Positions 15,034 to 16,314 of a stretch of 16,314 bases of DNA are shown one piece after another (within the stretch, counting starts at the first letter, position 1; each line of letters opens with the position of its first letter). The notes beneath the pieces were generated by a model, which searched no databases, had not been told where the DNA came from, and worked only from the letters and a program-made list of their open reading frames with translations. The translations under genes and the position numbers were made by a program. The DNA lies in assembly GCA_013153655.1 (NCBI GenBank), contig JAADEB010000007.1, positions 1 to 16,314 on the forward strand, given 5' to 3'. Source of the DNA: Chlorobiota bacterium (GTDB lineage Bacteria > Bacteroidota > Bacteroidia > Flavobacteriales > Flavobacteriaceae).

Positions 15034-15921
15034 TCAGTCTTTTTCGTTAAGCAATTGCTGGCGGTATTCCTCGAATTTTTTCTTTTCTTCGTCGCTCAGT
15101 TTCGGGAAATCCACGTCCAGTTGTTTCAGAATATCGTAAATGATTTTGGCCGCAATGAGGCGTGCCGTGGGTTTGTCGTCGGCCGGCACGAAATACCAGG
15201 GAGCGTAGGATGTGGAGGTGTTGTTGAGCACGTCTTCGTAGGCTTTCATGTATTCGTCCCAACGCTTGCGTTCTTTCAGGTCGGCTTCGTTGAATTTCCA
15301 TTGTTTGTCTTCGCGGCGAATGCGACGCAGGAAACGGTTTTTTTGTTCTTCCTTCGACAGGTGCAAAAACAATTTGATCATCACCGTTCCGTTCTCGGTT
15401 TGCAGGCGTTCAAAATCTTTGATTTGGCGGAAACGTTGCTTCCAGAATTTATCCGTAATGTCTTTCAATGAATTGATGCCGTAAATATTTTGTGCCAACA
15501 CCAGTTGCGGGTGGATGCGTGCAATCAGTACGTCTTCGTAATGGGTGCGGTTGTGAACCACGAACATGCCGCGTTCAGGCATTTTTTTGTAATGACGCCA
15601 AATGTAATCGTGTGCGTGTTCTTCGGCGGTGGGTTTTTTGAAGTCGTACACGAAAATTCCGCTGGGATTGATGTCTTTGAACACTTCGCGAATCATGCTG
15701 TCCTTGCCGGCGGTGTCCATACCTTGGATGCCAATATACACGGCCGGCGTTCCGGCGGCGTAGATTTTGGTTTGGAGTTTGGCGATTTTGCGCCGCACTT
15801 TACGCAGTTCGTCTTCGATTTTTTCTTTGTCGGCGTCCAGGTCGTAGCGGGTCGGCAGCTCGTCGATTTTGATTTTCTTACGCGGTTTGATCAGAAAATC
15901 TTTGGGATTGATTTTTTTCAT
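15034..15921 (-). CDS. ppk2: Polyphosphate kinase 2 family nucleotide phosphotransferase
   Basis: Cytoplasmic enzyme predicted to transfer phosphate between polyphosphate and nucleoside mono- or diphosphates. With the ATG start at 15921 it has 295 residues. It shows a P-loop GMDTAGKDS (67-75), a Walker-B-like NRTHYEDVL (124-132) and an arginine-rich lid RRIRREDKQWKF (199-210). The P-loop GxDTAGKD form and the lid resemble class III PPK2 enzymes, which can take AMP and ADP up to ATP using polyphosphate; class is judged by eye. A TTG three codons upstream (15930) is the only longer option and I prefer the ATG. TATATTTGC about 25-33 bases upstream is a good -7 element. First gene of a three-gene operon with the DUF2007-like and CARF genes. 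Confidence 0.92.
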   Translation of the reverse strand: MKKINPKDFLIKPRKKIKIDELPTRYDLDADKEKIEDELRKVRRKIAKLQTKIYAAGTPAVYIGIQGMDTAGKDSMIREVFKDINPSGIFVYDFKKPTAEEHAHDYIWRHYKKMPERGMFVVHNRTHYEDVLIARIHPQLVLAQNIYGINSLKDITDKFWKQRFRQIKDFERLQTENGTVMIKLFLHLSKEEQKNRFLRRIRREDKQWKFNEADLKERKRWDEYMKAYEDVLNNTSTSYAPWYFVPADDKPTARLIAAKIIYDILKQLDVDFPKLSDEEKKKFEEYRQQLLNEKD

Positions 15922-15945
15922 TGTCGGCAATTTCGTTTTTATTAA

Positions 15946-15954
15946 GCAAATATA
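15946..15954 (-). promoter_or_regulatory. Candidate -7 promoter element of the ppk2 operon
   Basis: The minus strand reads TATATTTGC, an exact match to TAnnTTTGY, ending 24 bases upstream of the ppk2 ATG. No TTTG box is found at the expected -33 distance. It is the only plausible promoter seen for the three-gene operon, because the internal gaps are 2 and 12 bases. Confidence 0.5.
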
Positions 15955-16031
15955 TCATTTTTACCCAATCGAAGTCCGCTTCCTGTCAATAATGTCCATT
16001 CTCATTCGAACACATGAAACGAAGAGGATGA

Positions 16032-16213
16032 TTTTTATGGCGCGTCCCTTCTCCGGAGCCCATCCACCGTTCAACCACTAATGAATATTCCAACTCCCAA
16101 TTCCCAATACCCAAAACCCAAATCCCAATACCCAAATCCCGTTCATAAGCCCCCAAAAAGGTACATGCCAAGCAAATAAATTCCGAATTAAGTTTTTTAT
16201 GGCGCGTCCCTTC
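16032..16213. repeat. 20-bp direct repeat pair flanking the heptanucleotide array
   Basis: The same 20 bases, beginning TTTTTATGGC and ending GCGTCCCTTC, occur at 16032-16051 and 16194-16213, 162 bp apart start to start. The sequences diverge immediately after the second copy. The array at 16088-16140 lies between them. This could be a duplicated insertion flank or two members of a dispersed repeat family. Confidence 0.75.
16088..16140. repeat. Heptanucleotide tandem array, consensus WCCCAAW
   Basis: About seven and a half units of exactly 7 bp. The first unit (TTCCAAC) is diverged; the rest follow WCCCAAW, with A/T alternation at the outer positions. The minus strand carries seven regularly spaced G-runs (six GGG plus a partial first unit of GG) separated mostly by 4-nt A/T loops, which fits a G-quadruplex pattern. 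It is non-coding. Confidence 0.85.
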
Positions 16214-16314
16214 CTCATACCCTCGCGCAAGGCCGCGGGTCGGGTGCTCCGCTAATAGTTCGCTCGGGTCTGCTCTCGGTCGGCATGCGGCGTACGGTGG
16301 CTTCCGTTGGTCGC

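Larger units (their letters stand above)
15955..16314. other. Intergenic region with repeats, no supported gene
   Basis: No convincing coding sequence is present. Short open frames here run through the heptanucleotide array and have low-complexity translations. The region holds, in order, sequence upstream of the ppk2 promoter, one copy of a 20-bp direct repeat, the 7-bp-period array, the second copy of the direct repeat, and a GC-rich stretch (16201-16314) that runs off the window and looks like the edge of a longer intergenic repeat. No tRNA, rRNA or transposase is seen. Confidence 0.6.

Noticed and set aside
15922..15930. TTG start for ppk2 three codons upstream of the ATG
   Set aside because: The ATG at 15921 is a stronger start, gives the usual MKKI-type N-terminus and costs no conserved sequence.
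16088..16140. The heptanucleotide array as a CRISPR array serving the CARF nuclease
   Set aside because: The unit is 7 bp with no spacers. CRISPR repeats are about 23-47 bp separated by unique spacers, and none are seen anywhere in the window.
15986..16171. A 61-codon minus-strand frame giving a Gly-Ile-Trp-Leu-rich peptide
   Set aside because: Its repetitive centre is only the translation of the 7-bp tandem array, with no homologous domain or start signal.

Overview
The window looks like chromosomal DNA from a Bacteroidota bacterium, most likely a flavobacterium-like, gliding or secretion-competent lineage. Three proteins carry type IX secretion (T9SS) C-terminal sorting domains. Promoter candidates follow the Bacteroidota pattern (TAnnTTTG at -7, TTTG about 20 nt further upstream), there are almost no Shine-Dalgarno sequences, and an LptD-like protein and a PpiD-type chaperone of the kind usual in this phylum are present. 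Genus-level placement is not possible from this sequence alone.

Layout: (1) positions 1-191 are intergenic and packed with short palindromic and tandem repeats. (2) 192-2750, minus strand, an LptD-like LPS-assembly outer-membrane protein with a TTG start. (3) 2942-9566, plus strand, a compact three-gene operon: a zinc N-acetylmuramoyl-L-alanine amidase with a C-terminal SPOR-like region, then two tandem paralogous secreted metalloproteases (HExxHxxxxxH, P-domain, T9SS sorting domain), closed by a strong intrinsic terminator. (4) 9683-11821, plus strand, a PpiD/SurA-type periplasmic prolyl isomerase with its own terminator. (5) 11965-13233, plus strand, a secreted BNR/YCF48-like repeat protein with a T9SS sorting domain, behind a near-consensus Bacteroidota promoter. 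(6) 13274-15921, minus strand, a tightly packed operon read ppk2 -> DUF2007-like membrane protein -> Card1/Can2-type CARF nuclease. (7) 15922-16314, intergenic, with a promoter, a 7-bp-period G-quadruplex-prone array, a 20-bp direct repeat and a GC-rich repeat-like end.

The left two thirds have an envelope and secretion theme: LPS assembly, outer-membrane protein folding, peptidoglycan cleavage and T9SS cargo. The right third is different. A cyclic-oligonucleotide-sensing nuclease, known elsewhere as a type III CRISPR accessory effector, sits without any CRISPR array or cas gene in the window. It is apparently co-transcribed with a polyphosphate-dependent nucleotide kinase and a small membrane protein. 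This operon is the most interesting part of the window: it may be a CRISPR-distant effector, or a stress or defence module linking nucleotide and polyphosphate state to a conditional nuclease. The family assignment of the nuclease is well supported; the link to its neighbours is inference.
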